A stretch of DNA of 64,000 bases. It comes from Apoderus coryli. Its lineage: Eukaryota > Arthropoda > Insecta > Coleoptera > Attelabidae. Under the pieces are notes generated by a model. The model ran no database searches and was not told the DNA's origin. It worked only from the letters and a program-made list of their open reading frames with translations. Location: the NCBI GenBank assembly GCA_911728435.2, contig CAJVRQ020000093.1, positions 1 to 64,000 on the forward strand, given 5' to 3'. This document shows positions 38,966-51,605 of the stretch, piece after piece. The stretch's first letter is position 1, and each line of letters begins with the position of its first letter. The position numbers and the translations under genes were made by a program.

Positions 38966-40957
38966 TGGCTCCCAAAAAGCTGTTTTCTCACTTAGAATAT
39001 AAAAGTAAATTTTATTAGTCAAAAGAAATTAGATTAAGCATAAAAAAGCAAATTAGAACGAATTAGAGCGTTTTGTTACTAAAATTTTGTTAATTAGAAT
39101 TAAACTTTTCAAATGGCTCTCAAAAAGCTGTTTTCTCACTTAGAATTTAAAAGTAAATTTTATTAGTCAAAAGAAATTAGATTAAGAATAAAAAACCAAA
39201 TTAGAACGAATTAGAGCGTTTTGTTACTAAAATTTTGTTAATTAGAATTAAACTTTTCAAATGGCTCCCAAAAAGCTGTTTTCTCACTTAGAATTTAAAA
39301 CTAAATTTTATTAGTCAAAAGAAATTAGATTAAGCATAAAAAAGCAAATTAGAACGAATTAGAGCGTTTTGTTACTAAAATTTTGTTATTTAGAATTAAA
39401 CTTTTCAAATGACTCCCAAAAAGCTGTTTTCTCACTTAGAATTTAAAAGTAAATTTTATTAGTGAAAATAAGTTAGATTAAGCGTAAATAAGCAATTTAG
39501 AACGAATTAGAGCGTTTTGTTACTAAAATATTGTTATTTAGAATTAATTGTTTCAAATGGCTCCCAAAAAGCTGTTTTCTCACTTAGAATTTAAAAGTAA
39601 ATTTTATTCGTGAAAATAAGTTAGATTAAGCGTAAATAAGCAATTTAGAACGAATTAGATTAAGCGTAAATAAGCAATTTAGAACGGATTAGCGCGTTTT
39701 GTTACTAAAATTTTGTTATTTAGAATTAAACGTTCAAATGGCTGCCAAAAAGCTGTTTTCTCACTTAGAATTTAAAAGTAAATTTTATTAGTCTAAAGAA
39801 ATTAGATTAAGCATAAAAAAGCAAATTAGAACGAATTAGAGCGTTTTGTTACTAAAATTTTGTTATTTAGAATTAAACTTTTCAAATGGCTCCCAAAAAG
39901 CTGTTTTCTCACTTAGAATTTAAAAGTAAATTTTATTAGTGAAAATAAGTTAGATTAAGCGTAAATAAGCAATTTAGAACGAATTAGATTAAGCGTAAAT
40001 AATCAATTTAGAACGATTTAGCGCGTTTTGTTACTAAATTTTTGTTATTTAGTATTAAACTTTTCAAATGGCTCCCAAAAAGCTGTTTTCTCACTTAGAA
40101 TATAAAAGTAAATTTTATTAGTCAAAAGAAATTAGATTAAGCATAAAAAAGCAAATTAGAACGAATTAGAGCGTTTTGTTACTAAAATTTTGTTAATTAG
40201 AATTAAACTTTTCAAATGGCTCTCAAAAAGCTGTTTTCTCACTTAGAATTTAAAAGTAAATTTTATTAGTCAAAAGAAATTAGATTAAGCATAAAAAAGC
40301 AAATTAGAACGAATTAGAGCGTTTTGTTACTAAAATTTTGTTAATTAGAATTAAACTTTTCAAATGGCTCCCAAAAAGCTGTTTTCTAACTTAGAAATTA
40401 AAAGTAAATTTTATTAGTCTAAAGAAATTAGATTAAGCATAAAAAAGCAAATTAGAACGATTTAGCGCGTTTTTTTACTAAAATTTTGTTATTTAGAATT
40501 AAACTTTTCAAATGGCTCCCAAAAAGCTGTTTTCTCATTTAGAATTTAAAAGTAAATTTTATTAGTGAAAATAAGTTAGATTAAGCGTAAATAAGCAATT
40601 TAGAACGAATTAGCGCGTTTTGTTACTAAAATATTGTTATTTAGAATTAAACGTTTCAAATGGCTCCCAAAAAGCTGTTTTCTCACTTAGAAATTAAAAG
40701 TAAATTTGATTAGTCTAGAGAAATTAGATTAAGCATAAAAAAGCAAATTAGAACGATTTAGCGCGTTTTGTTACTAAAATTTTGTTATTTAGAATTAAAC
40801 TTTACAAATGGCTCCCAAAAAGCTGTTTTCTCACTTAGAATTTAAAAGTAAATTTTATTAGTCTAAAGAAATTAGATTAAGCATAAAAAAGCAAATTAGA
40901 ACGAATTAGAGCGTTTTGTTACTAAAATTTTGTTATTTAGAATTAAACTTTTCAAAT
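38966..40957 (+). repeat. About 2-kb block duplicated 4635 bp downstream (43601-45592)
   Basis: This block reappears at 43601-45592 in constant register up to the assembly gap. Shared rare marks are aagaataaaaaaccaaattag, aaaactaaattttatt, caaatgactccc, aattaattgtttc and gctctcaaaaagctg. One visible difference is ttattcgtg near 39605 versus ttattagtg. The match runs until the N gap, so the true copy may extend further. Confidence 0.85.
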
Positions 40958-41564
40958 GGCTCCCAAAAAGCTGTTTTCTAACTTAGAAATTAAAAGTAAA
41001 TTTTATTAGTCTAAAGAAATTAGATTAAACATAAAAAAGCAAATTAGAACGATTTAGCGCGTTTTTTTACTAAAATTTTGTTATTTAGAATTAAACTTTT
41101 CAAATGGCTCCCAAAAAGCTGTTTTCTCATTTAGAATTTAAAAGTAAATTTTATTAGTGAAAATAAGTTAGATTAAGCGTAAATAAGCAATTTAGAACGA
41201 ATTAGCGCGTTTTGTTACTAAAATATTGTTATTTAGAATTAAACGTTTCAAATGGCTCCCAAAAAGCTGTTTTCTCACTTAGAAATTAAAAGTAAATTTG
41301 ATTAGTCTAGAGAAATTAGATTAAGCATAAAAAAGCAAATTAGAACGATTTAGCGCGTTTTGTTACTAAAATTTTGTTATTTAGAATTAAACTTTACAAA
41401 TGGCTCCCAAAAAGCTGTTTTCTCACTTAGAATTTAAAAGTAAATTTTATTAGTCTAAAGAAATTAGATTAAGCATAAAAAAGCAAATTAGAACGAATTA
41501 GAGCGTTTTGTTACTAAAATTTTGTTATTTAGAATTAAACTTTTCAAATGGCTCCCAAAAAGCT
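40381..41564 (+). repeat. Tandem four-monomer unit (592 bp), two copies
   Basis: The marks gttttctaacttagaaatt, gcgcgttttttt, gtctagagaaattag and aactttacaaatgg occur in the same order twice, 592 bp apart (gttttctaac at 40381 and 40973). Differences are few, for example attaaacataaa in the second copy where the first has attaagcataaa. Confidence 0.82.
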
Positions 41565-44500
41565 GTTTTCTCACTTAGAATTTAAAAGTAAATTTTATTA
41601 GTGAAAATAAGTTAGATTAAGCGTAAATAAGCAATTTAGAACGAATTAGATTAAGCGTAAATAATCAATTTAGAACGATTTAGCGCGTTTTGTTACTAAA
41701 TTTTTGTTATTTAGTATTAAACTTTTCAAATGGCTCCCAAAAAGCTGTTTTCTCACTTAGAATATAAAAGTAAATTTTATTAGTCAAATGAAATTAGATT
41801 AAGCATAAAAAAGCAAATTAGAACGAATTAGAGCGTTTTGTTACTAAAATTTTGTTAATAAGAATTAAACTTTTCAAATGGCTCCCAAAAAGCTGTTTTC
41901 TCACTTAGAATTTAAAAGTTAATTTTATTAGTCAAAAGAAATTAGATTAAGCATAAAAAAGCAAATTAGAACGATTTAGCGCGTTTTGTTACTAAAATTT
42001 TGTAATTTAGAATTAAACTTTTCAAATGGCTCCCAAAAAGCTGTTTTCTCACTTAGAAATTAAAAGTAAATTTTATTAGTCTAAAGAAATTAGATTAAGG
42101 ATAAAAAAGCAAATTAGAACGATTTAGCGCGTTTTGTTACTAAAATTTTGTTATTTAGAATTGAACTTTTCAAATGGCTCCCAAAAAGCTGTTTTCTCAC
42201 TTAGAATTTAAAAGTAAATTTTATTAGTGAAAATAAGTTAGATTAAGCGTAAATAAGCAATTTACAACGAATTAGCGCGTTTTGTTACTAAAATTTTGTT
42301 ATTTAGAATTAAACGTTCAAATGGCTCCCAAAAAGCTGTTTTCTCACTTAGAATTTAAAAGTAAATTTTATTAGTGAAAATAAGTTAGATTAAGCGTAAA
42401 TAAGCAATTTAGAACGAATTAGCGCATTTTGTTACTAAAATTTTGTTATTTAGAATTAAACGTTCAAATGGCTCCCAAAAAGCTGTTTTCTCACTTAGAA
42501 TTTAAAAGTAAATTTTATTAGTGAAAATAAGTTAGATTAAGCGTAAATAAGCAATTTAGACCGAATTAGAGCGTTTTGTTACTAAAATTTTGTTATTTAC
42601 AATTAAACTTTTCAAATGGCTCCCAAAAAGCTGTTTTCTCACTTAGAATGTAAAAGTAAATTTTATTAGTCAAAAGAATTTAGATTAAGCATAAAAAAGC
42701 AAATTTGAACGATTTAGCGCGTTTTGTTACTAAAATTTTGTTATTTAGAATTAAACGTTCAAATGGCTGCCAAAAAGCTGTTTTCTCACTTTGAATTTAA
42801 AAGTATATTTTATTAGTCTAAAGAAATTAGATTAAGCATAAAAAAGCAAATTAGAAAGAATTAGAGCGTTTTGTTACTAAAATTTTGTTATTTAGAATTA
42901 AACTTTTCAAATGGCTCCCAAAAAGCTGTTTTCTCACTTAGAAATTAAAAGTAAATTTTATTAGTCTAAAGAAATTAGATTAAGCATAAAAAAGCAAATT
43001 AGAACGATTTAGCGCGTTTTGTTACTAAAATTTTGTTATTTAGAATTAAACTTTTCAAATAGCTCCCAAAAAGCTGTTTTCTCACTTAGAATTTAAAAGT
43101 AAATTTTATTAGTCAAAATAAGTTAGATTATGCGTAAATAATCAATTTAGAACGAATTAGAGCGTTTTGTTACTAAAATTTTGTTATTTAGAATTAAACT
43201 TTTCAAATGGCTCTCAAAAAGCTGTTTTCTCACTTAGAATTTAAAAGTAAATTTTATTAGTCTAAAGAAATTAGATTAAGCACAAAAAAGCAAATTAGAA
43301 CGAATTAGAGCGTTTTGTTACTAAAATTTTGTTATTTAGAATTAAACTTTTCAAATGGCTCCCAAAAAGCTGTTTTCTCACTTAGAATTTAAAAGTAAAT
43401 TTTATTAGTCAAAATAAGTTAGATTATGCGTAAATAATCAATTTAGAACGATTTAGCGCGTTTTGTTACTAAAATATTGTTATTTAGAATTAATTGTTTC
43501 AAATGGCTCCCAAAAAGCTGTTTTCTCACTTAGAATTTAAAAGTAAATTTTATTAGTGAAAATAAGTTAGATTAAGCGTAAATAAGCAATTTAGAACGAA
43601 TGGCTCCCAAAAAGCTGTTTTCTCACTTAGAATATAAAAGTAAATTTTATTAGTCAAAAGAAATTAGATTAAGCATAAAAAAGCAAATTAGAACGAATTA
43701 GAGCGTTTTGTTACTAAAATTTTGTTAATTAGAATTAAACTTTTCAAATGGCTCTCAAAAAGCTGTTTTCTCACTTAGAATTTAAAAGTAAATTTTATTA
43801 GTCAAAAGAAATTAGATTAAGAATAAAAAACCAAATTAGAACGAATTAGAGCGTTTTGTTACTAAAATTTTGTTAATTAGAATTAAACTTTTCAAATGGC
43901 TCCCAAAAAGCTGTTTTCTCACTTAGAATTTAAAACTAAATTTTATTAGTCAAAAGAAATTAGATTAAGCATAAAAAAGCAAATTAGAACGAATTAGAGC
44001 GTTTTGTTACTAAAATTTTGTTATTTAGAATTAAACTTTTCAAATGACTCCCAAAAAGCTGTTTTCTCACTTAGAATTTAAAAGTAAATTTTATTAGTGA
44101 AAATAAGTTAGATTAAGCGTAAATAAGCAATTTAGAACGAATTAGAGCGTTTTGTTACTAAAATATTGTTATTTAGAATTAATTGTTTCAAATGGCTCCC
44201 AAAAAGCTGTTTTCTCACTTAGAATTTAAAAGTAAATTTTATTAGTGAAAATAAGTTAGATTAAGCGTAAATAAGCAATTTAGAACGAATTAGATTAAGC
44301 GTAAATAAGCAATTTAGAACGGATTAGCGCGTTTTGTTACTAAAATTTTGTTATTTAGAATTAAACGTTCAAATGGCTGCCAAAAAGCTGTTTTCTCACT
44401 TAGAATTTAAAAGTAAATTTTATTAGTCTAAAGAAATTAGATTAAGCATAAAAAAGCAAATTAGAACGAATTAGAGCGTTTTGTTACTAAAATTTTGTTA

Positions 44501-45592
44501 TTTAGAATTAAACTTTTCAAATGGCTCCCAAAAAGCTGTTTTCTCACTTAGAATTTAAAAGTAAATTTTATTAGTGAAAATAAGTTAGATTAAGCGTAAA
44601 TAAGCAATTTAGAACGAATTAGATTAAGCGTAAATAATCAATTTAGAACGATTTAGCGCGTTTTGTTACTAAATTTTTGTTATTTAGTATTAAACTTTTC
44701 AAATGGCTCCCAAAAAGCTGTTTTCTCACTTAGAATATAAAAGTAAATTTTATTAGTCAAAAGAAATTAGATTAAGCATAAAAAAGCAAATTAGAACGAA
44801 TTAGAGCGTTTTGTTACTAAAATTTTGTTAATTAGAATTAAACTTTTCAAATGGCTCTCAAAAAGCTGTTTTCTCACTTAGAATTTAAAAGTAAATTTTA
44901 TTAGTCAAAAGAAATTAGATTAAGCATAAAAAAGCAAATTAGAACGAATTAGAGCGTTTTGTTACTAAAATTTTGTTAATTAGAATTAAACTTTTCAAAT
45001 GGCTCCCAAAAAGCTGTTTTCTAACTTAGAAATTAAAAGTAAATTTTATTAGTCTAAAGAAATTAGATTAAGCATAAAAAAGCAAATTAGAACGATTTAG
45101 CGCGTTTTTTTACTAAAATTTTGTTATTTAGAATTAAACTTTTCAAATGGCTCCCAAAAAGCTGTTTTCTCATTTAGAATTTAAAAGTAAATTTTATTAG
45201 TGAAAATAAGTTAGATTAAGCGTAAATAAGCAATTTAGAACGAATTAGCGCGTTTTGTTACTAAAATATTGTTATTTAGAATTAAACGTTTCAAATGGCT
45301 CCCAAAAAGCTGTTTTCTCACTTAGAAATTAAAAGTAAATTTGATTAGTCTAGAGAAATTAGATTAAGCATAAAAAAGCAAATTAGAACGATTTAGCGCG
45401 TTTTGTTACTAAAATTTTGTTATTTAGAATTAAACTTTACAAATGGCTCCCAAAAAGCTGTTTTCTCACTTAGAATTTAAAAGTAAATTTTATTAGTCTA
45501 AAGAAATTAGATTAAGCATAAAAAAGCAAATTAGAACGAATTAGAGCGTTTTGTTACTAAAATTTTGTTATTTAGAATTAAACTTTTCAAAT

Positions 45593-46092
45593 NNNNNNNN
45601 NNNNNNNNNNNNNNNNNNNNNNNNNNNNNNNNNNNNNNNNNNNNNNNNNNNNNNNNNNNNNNNNNNNNNNNNNNNNNNNNNNNNNNNNNNNNNNNNNNNN
45701 NNNNNNNNNNNNNNNNNNNNNNNNNNNNNNNNNNNNNNNNNNNNNNNNNNNNNNNNNNNNNNNNNNNNNNNNNNNNNNNNNNNNNNNNNNNNNNNNNNNN
45801 NNNNNNNNNNNNNNNNNNNNNNNNNNNNNNNNNNNNNNNNNNNNNNNNNNNNNNNNNNNNNNNNNNNNNNNNNNNNNNNNNNNNNNNNNNNNNNNNNNNN
45901 NNNNNNNNNNNNNNNNNNNNNNNNNNNNNNNNNNNNNNNNNNNNNNNNNNNNNNNNNNNNNNNNNNNNNNNNNNNNNNNNNNNNNNNNNNNNNNNNNNNN
46001 NNNNNNNNNNNNNNNNNNNNNNNNNNNNNNNNNNNNNNNNNNNNNNNNNNNNNNNNNNNNNNNNNNNNNNNNNNNNNNNNNNNNNNNNNNNN
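45593..46092. other. Assembly gap of 500 N
   Basis: Exactly 500 unresolved bases lie inside the satellite. The left edge stops within the caaatgg word of one monomer. The right edge starts within the aaataagttag word of another. A round 500 suggests a placeholder length. The open frames that appear to cross it are artefacts of N having no stops. Confidence 0.98.
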
Positions 46093-49000
46093 ATAAGTTA
46101 GATTAAGCGTAAATAAGCAATTTACAACGAATTAGCGCGTTTTGTTACTAAAATTTTGTTATTTAGAATTAAACGTTCAAATGGCTCCCAAAAAGCTGTT
46201 TTCTCACTTAGAATTTAAAAGTAAATTTTATTAGTGAAAATAAGTTAGATTAAGCGTAAATAAGCAATTTAGAACGAATTAGCGCATTTTGTTACTAAAA
46301 TTTTGTTATTTAGAATTGAACGTTCAAATGGCTCCCAAAAAGCTGTTTTCTCACTTAGAATGTAAAAGTAAATTTTATTAGTCAAAAGAAATTAGATTAA
46401 GCATAAAAAAGCAAATTTGAACGAATTAGAGAGTTTTGTTACTAAAATTTTGTTATTTAGAATTAAACGTTCAAATGGCTGCCAAAAAGCTGTTGTCTCA
46501 CTTAGAATTTAAAAGTAAATTTTATTAGTCAAAAGAAATTAGATTAAGCATAAAAAAGCTAATTAGAACGATTTAGCGCGTTTTGTTACTAAAATTTTGT
46601 TATTTAGAATTAAACTTTTCAAATGGCTCCCAAAAAGCTGTTTTCTCACTTAGAATTTAAAAGTAAATTTTATTAGTGAAAATAAGTTAGATTAAGCGTA
46701 AATAAGCAATTTAGAACGAATTAGCGCGTTTTGTTACTAAAATATTGTTATTTAGAATTAAACGTTTCAAATGGCTCCCAAAAAGCTGTTTTCTCACTTA
46801 GAAATTAAAAGTAAATTTGATTAGTCTAAAGAAATTAGATTAAGCATAAAAAAGCAAATTAGAACGATTTAGCGCGTTTTGTTACTAAAATTTTGTTATT
46901 TAGAATTAAACTTTTCAAATGGCTCCCAAAAAGCTGTTTTCTCACTTAGAATTTAAAAGTAAATTTTATTAGTGAAAATAAGTTAGATTAAGCGTAAATA
47001 AGCAATTTAGAACGAATTAGCGCGTTTTGTTACTAAAATATTGTTATTTAGAATTAAACGTTTCAAATGGCTCCCAAAAAGCTGTTTCTCACTTAGAATT
47101 TAAAAGTAAATTTTATTAGTGAAAATAAGTTAGATTAAGCGTAAATAAGCAATTTAGAACGAATTAGCGCGTTTTGTTACTAAAATTTTGTTATTTAGAA
47201 TTAAACGTTCAAATGGCTGCCAAAAAGCTGTTGTCTCACTTAGAATTTAAAAGTAAATTTTATTAGTCAAAAGAAATTAGATTAAGCATAAAAAAGCAAA
47301 TTAGAACGATTTAGCGCGTTTTGTTACTAAAAATTTTGTTATTTAGAATTAAACGTTCAAATGGCTGCCAAAAAGCTGTTGTCTCACTTAGAATTTAAAA
47401 GTAAATTTTATTAGTCAAAAGAAATTAGATTAAGCATAAAAAAGCAAATTAGAACGATTTAGCGCGTTTTGTTACTAAAATTTTGTTATTTAGAATTAAA
47501 CTTTTCAAATGGCTCCCAAAAAGCTGTTTTCTCACTTAGAATTTAAAAGTAAATTTTATTAGTCTAAAGAAATTAGATTAAGCATAAAAAAGCAAATTAG
47601 AACGATTTAGAGCGTTTTGTTACTAAAATTTTGTTATTTAGAATTAAACTTTTCAAATGGCTCCCAAAAAGCTGTTTTCTCACTTAGAATGTAAAAGTAA
47701 ATTTTATTAGTCTAAAGAAATTAGATTAAGCATAAAAAAGCAAATTAGAACGATTTAGCGCGTTTTGTTACTAAAATTTTGTTATTTAGAATTAAACTTT
47801 TCAAATGGCTCCCAAAAAACTGTTTTCTCACTTAGAATTTAAAAGTTAATTTTATTAGTCAAAAGAAATTAGATTAAGCGTAAATAAGCAATTTAGAACG
47901 GATTAGCGCGTTTTGTTACTAAAATTTTGTTATTTAGAATTAAACGTTCAAATGGCTGCCAAAAAGCTGTTTTCTCACTTAGAATTTAAAAGTAAATTTT
48001 ATTAGTCTAAAGAAATTAGATTAAGCATAAAAAAGCAAATTAGAACGAATTAGAGCGTTTTGTTACTAAAATTTTGTTATTTAGAATTAAACTTTTCAAA
48101 TAGCTCCCAAAAAGCTGTTTTCTCACTTAGAATTTAAAAGTAAATTTTATTAGTGAAAATAAGTTAGATTAAGCGTAAATAAGCAATTTAGAACGAATTA
48201 GCGCGTTTTGTTACTAAAATTTTGTTATTTAGAATTAAACGTTCAAATGGCTCCCAAAAAGCTGTTTTCTCACTTAGAATTTAAAAGTAAATTTTATTAG
48301 TCAAAAGAAATTAGATTAAGCAGAAAAAAGCAAATTAGAACGAATTAGAGCGTTTTGTTACTAAAATTTTGATATTTAGAATTAAACTTTTCAAATGGCT
48401 CCCAAAAAGCTGTTTTCTCACTTAGAATTTAAAAGTTAATTTTATTAGTCAAAAGAAATTAGATTAAGCGTAAAAAAGCAAATTAGAACGATTTAGCGCG
48501 TTTTGTTACTAAAATTTTGTTATTTAGAATTAAACTTTTCAAATGGCTCCCAAAAAGCTGTTTTCTCACTTAGAATTTAAAAGTAAATTTTATTAGAGAA
48601 AATAAGTTAGACTAAGCGTAAATAAGCAATTTAGAACGAATTAGCGCGTTTTGTTACTAAAATTTTGTTATTTAGAATTAAACGTTTCAAATGGCTCCCA
48701 AAAAGCTGTTTTCTCACTTAGAAATTAAAAGTAAATTATATTAGTCTAAAGAAATTAGATTAAGCGTAAATAAGCAAATTAGAACGATTTAGCGCGTTTT
48801 GTTACTAAAATTTTGTTATTTAGAATTAAACTTTTCAAATGGCTCCCAAAAAGCTGTTTTCTCACTTAGAATTTAAAAGTAAATTTTATTAGAGAAAATA
48901 AGTTAGACTAAGCGTAAATAAGCAATTTAGAACGAATTAGCGCGTTTTGTTACTAAAATTTTGTTATTTAGAATTAAACTTTTCAAATGGCTCCCAAAAA

Positions 49001-49932
49001 GCTGTTTTCTCACTTAGAATTTAAAAGTAAATTTTATTAGAGAAAATAAGTTAGACTAAGCGTAAATAAGCAATTTAGAACGATTTAGCGCGTTTTGTTA
49101 CTAAAATTTTGTTATTTAGAATTAAACTCTTCAAATGGCTAACAAAAAGCTGTTTTCTCACTTAGAATTTAAAAGTAAATTTTATTAGTCAAAAGAAATT
49201 AGATTAAGCATAAAAAAGCAAATTAGAAAGAATTAGAGCGTTTTGTTACTAAAATTTTGTTAATTAGAATTAAACTTATCAAATGGCTCCCAAAACTGTT
49301 TTCTCACTTAGAATTTAAAAGTAAATTTTATTAGTCAAAAGAAATTAGATTAAGCATAAAAAAGCAAATTAGAACGAATTAGAGCGTTTTGTTACTAAAA
49401 TTTTGTTATTTAGAATTAAACTTTTCAAATGGCTCCCAAAAAGCTGTTTTCTCACTTAGAATTTAAAAGTAAATTTTATTAGTCAAAAGAAATTAGATGA
49501 AGCATAAAAAAGCAAATTAGAGCGAATTAGAGCGTTTTGTTACTAAAATTTTGTTAATTAGAATTAAACTTTTCAAATGGCTCCCAAAAATCTGTTTTCC
49601 CACTTAGAAATTAAAAGTAAATTTTATTAGTCTAAAGAAATTAGATTAAGCATAAAAAAGCAAATTAGAACGAATTAGAGCGTTTTGTTACTAAAATTTT
49701 GTTAATTAGAATTAAACTTTTCAAATGGCTCCCAAAAAGCTGTTTTCTCACTTAGAATTTAAAAGTAAATTTTATTAGTCAAAAGAAATTAGATTAAGCA
49801 TAGAAAAGCAAATTAGAACGAATTAGAGCGTTTTGTTACTAAAATTTTGTTAATTAGAATTAAACTTTTCAAATGGCTCCCAAAAAGCTGTTTTCTCACT
49901 TAGAAATTAAAAGTAAATTTTATTAGTCTAAA

Positions 49933-50005
49933 GAAATTAGATTAAGCATTTTTATGCTTAATCTAATTTCGTTCTAATTTGCTTTTTTAAGCAAATTAGA
50001 ACGAA
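49933..50005. repeat. Double fold-back (two adjoining perfect hairpins) in satellite
   Basis: Hairpin 1 has arms 49933-49949 (gaaattagattaagcat) and 49954-49970, exact reverse complements with a tttt loop. Hairpin 2 has arms 49968-49984 (ttcgttctaatttgctt) and 49989-50005, also exact, with a tttt loop. The two share three bases (ttc, 49968-49970). The middle segment 49954-49988 is therefore an inverted copy of monomer sequence joined to normal monomer on both sides. Confidence 0.95.
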
Positions 50006-51407
50006 TTAGAGCGTTTTGTTACTAAAATTTTGTTAATTAGAATTAAACTTTTCAAATGGCTCCCAAAAAGCTGTTTTCTCACTTAGAAATTAAAAGTAAA
50101 TTTTATTAGTCTAAAGAAATTAGATTAAGCATAAAAAAGCAAATTAGAACGATTTAGCGCGTTTTGTTACTAAAATTTTGTTATTTAGAATTAAACTTTT
50201 CAAATGGCTCCCAAAAAGCTGTTTTCTCACTTAGAATTTAAAAGTAAATTTTATTAGTCAAAATAAGTTAGATTATGCGTAAATAATCAATTTAGAACGA
50301 TTTAGCGCGTTTTGTTACTAAAATTTTGTTATTTAGAATTAAACTTTTCAAATGGCTCCCAAAAAGCTGTTTTCTCACTTAGTATCTAAAAGTAAATTTT
50401 ATTAGTCAAAAGAAATTAGATTAAGCATAAAAAAGCAAATTAGAACGAATTAGAGCGTTTTGTTACTAAAATTTTGTTAATTAGAATTAAACTTTTCAAA
50501 TGGCTCCCAAAAAGCTGTTTTCTCACTTGGAATTTAAAAGTAAATTTTATTAGTCAAAAGAAATTAGATTAAGCATAAAAAAGCAAATTAGAACGAATTA
50601 GAGCGTTTTGTTACTAAAATTTTGTTAATTAGAATTAAACTTTTCAAATGGCTCCCAAAAAGCTGTTTTCTCACTTAGAAATTAAAAGTAAATTTTATTA
50701 GTCTAAAGAAATTAGATTAAGCATAAAAAAGCAAATTAGAACGATTTAGCGCGTTTTGTTACTAAAATTTTGTTATTTAGAATTAAACTTTTCAAATGGC
50801 TCCCAAAAAGCTGTTTTCTCACTTAGAATTTAAAAGTAAATTTTATTAGTGAAAATAAGTTAGATTAAGCGTAAATAAGCAATTTAGAACGAATTAGCGC
50901 TTTTGTTACTAAAATATTGTTATTTAGAATTAAACGTTTCAAATGGCTCCCAAAAAGCTGTTTTCTCACTTAGAAATTAAAAGTAAATTTTATTAGTCAA
51001 AAGAAATTAGATTAAGCATAAAAAAGCAAATTAGAACGAATTAGAGCGTTTTGTTACTAAAATTTTGATATTTAGAATTAAACTTTTCAAATGGCTCCCA
51101 AAAAGCTGTTTTCTCACTTAGAATTTAAAAGTAAATTTTATTAGTCAAAAGAAATTAGATTAAGCATAAAAAAGCAAATTAGAACGAATTAGCGCGTTTT
51201 TTTACTAAAATTTTGTTATTTAGAATTAAACTTTTCAAATGGCTCCCAAAAAGCTGTTTTCTCACTTAGAATTTAAAAGTACATTTTATTAGTCTAAAGA
51301 AATTAGATTAAGCATAAAAAAGCAAATTAGAACGATTTAGCGCGTTTTGTTACTAAAATTTTGTTATTTAGAATTAAACGTTCAAATGGCTGCCAAAAAG
51401 CTGTTTT

Positions 51408-51412
51408 CTCAC
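51408..51412. repeat. Target-site duplication, left copy (ctcac)
   Basis: ctcac immediately precedes the TGTT start of the 5' LTR and is repeated directly after the 3' LTR at 57439-57443. Joining the flanks at one copy restores the normal monomer word gttttctcacttagaa. Five bases is the usual duplication size for BEL/Pao elements. Confidence 0.97.
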
Positions 51413-51604
51413 TGTTAAAGATTAATTATCTCTTGGAATTATAACATTAATAGATATCTAATTTTCTAGTAGTCATGATTAATGTTTTGTCATGTTGTCA
51501 AAATAAGAAATGTAATGTCAGAATAATTTTGTAAAATGTCAATTATTGATGAATAAAAAGTTAATAAGAATTTATATTAATACAGTCCATTATTATCAAA
51601 AACA
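51413..51604 (+). repeat. 5' LTR, 192 bp
   Basis: It begins TGTTAAAG and ends AAAAACA, giving a 4-bp terminal inverted repeat TGTT/AACA. I compared it base by base with 57247-57438 and saw no difference. It should contain the promoter that starts the genomic RNA. No convincing TATA box is visible, and the sequence is too AT-rich for a weak match to mean much. At 192 bp it is short for a BEL/Pao LTR. Confidence 0.96.
51552..51557 (+). terminator. Candidate polyadenylation signal in 5' LTR (aataaa)
   Basis: A canonical aataaa lies 47 bp before the LTR end. The same signal in the 3' LTR (57386-57391) is the one expected to end the genomic RNA. In such AT-rich DNA the hexamer alone is weak evidence, but its position is right. 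Confidence 0.5.
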
Positions 51605-51605
51605 T

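Larger units (their letters stand above)
26653..44655 (+). repeat. Array domain marked by monomers with a 34-bp internal duplication
   Basis: In 15 monomers the segment from ttagattaagcg to ttagaacgaa (34 bp) is present twice in tandem, giving monomers of about 182 bp. The second copies begin at about 26661, 27568, 28192, 29249, 29567, 33881, 35530, 36155, 37211, 38647, 39656, 39985, 41646, 44290 and 44618. None is seen left of 26.6 kb or right of the gap. After the duplication most continue with cggattagcgcg, and four continue with taatcaatttag, so two sub-lineages exist. Confidence 0.88.
1..45592 (+). repeat. 148-bp AT-rich satellite array, left block
   Basis: Head-to-tail monomers of about 148 bp fill this block. 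The word ttactaaa recurs at 1, 149, 297, 445, 592 and onward with 147-148 bp steps, about 308 monomers in all. A typical monomer reads, in order, ttactaaaattttgttattt, agaattaaacttttcaaatg, gctcccaaaaagctgttttc, tcacttagaatttaaaagta, aattttattagtcaaaagaa, attagattaagcataaaaaa, gcaaattagaacgaattaga, gcgttttg. It is about 24% GC, with most G/C in the ggctcccaaaaagctg core, which is the least variable part. Main variants are gtcaaaagaa, gtctaaagaa or gtgaaaataag after attttatta; gcataaaaaag versus gcgtaaataag; gaattagagcg versus gatttagcgcg; and aaacttttcaaatgg versus the one-base-shorter aaacgttcaaatgg. All frames on both strands are full of stops, so it is non-coding. A centromeric or pericentromeric location is inferred from monomer length and higher-order structure only. 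Confidence 0.97.
46093..51412 (+). repeat. 148-bp satellite array, middle block
   Basis: The same satellite and orientation as the left block, about 36 monomers, ending at the retrotransposon. Diagnostic variants differ from the 26-45 kb domain: gaatgtaaaag, aaatttgaacg, gttgtctcac, agagagttttg and tttacaacg. The 34-bp duplication is absent. 46093 to about 47080 matches about 60580-61560 at a constant offset of 14486 bp, across the retrotransposon. Confidence 0.96.

Noticed and set aside
45551..46101. Two open frames of about 180 codons across the N gap
   Set aside because: They consist almost wholly of unknown residues. The few real codons are satellite, which is full of stops elsewhere.
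51413..51604. TATA-box promoter in the LTR
   Set aside because: Several attata-like words exist, but in DNA this AT-rich none stands out by position or sequence.
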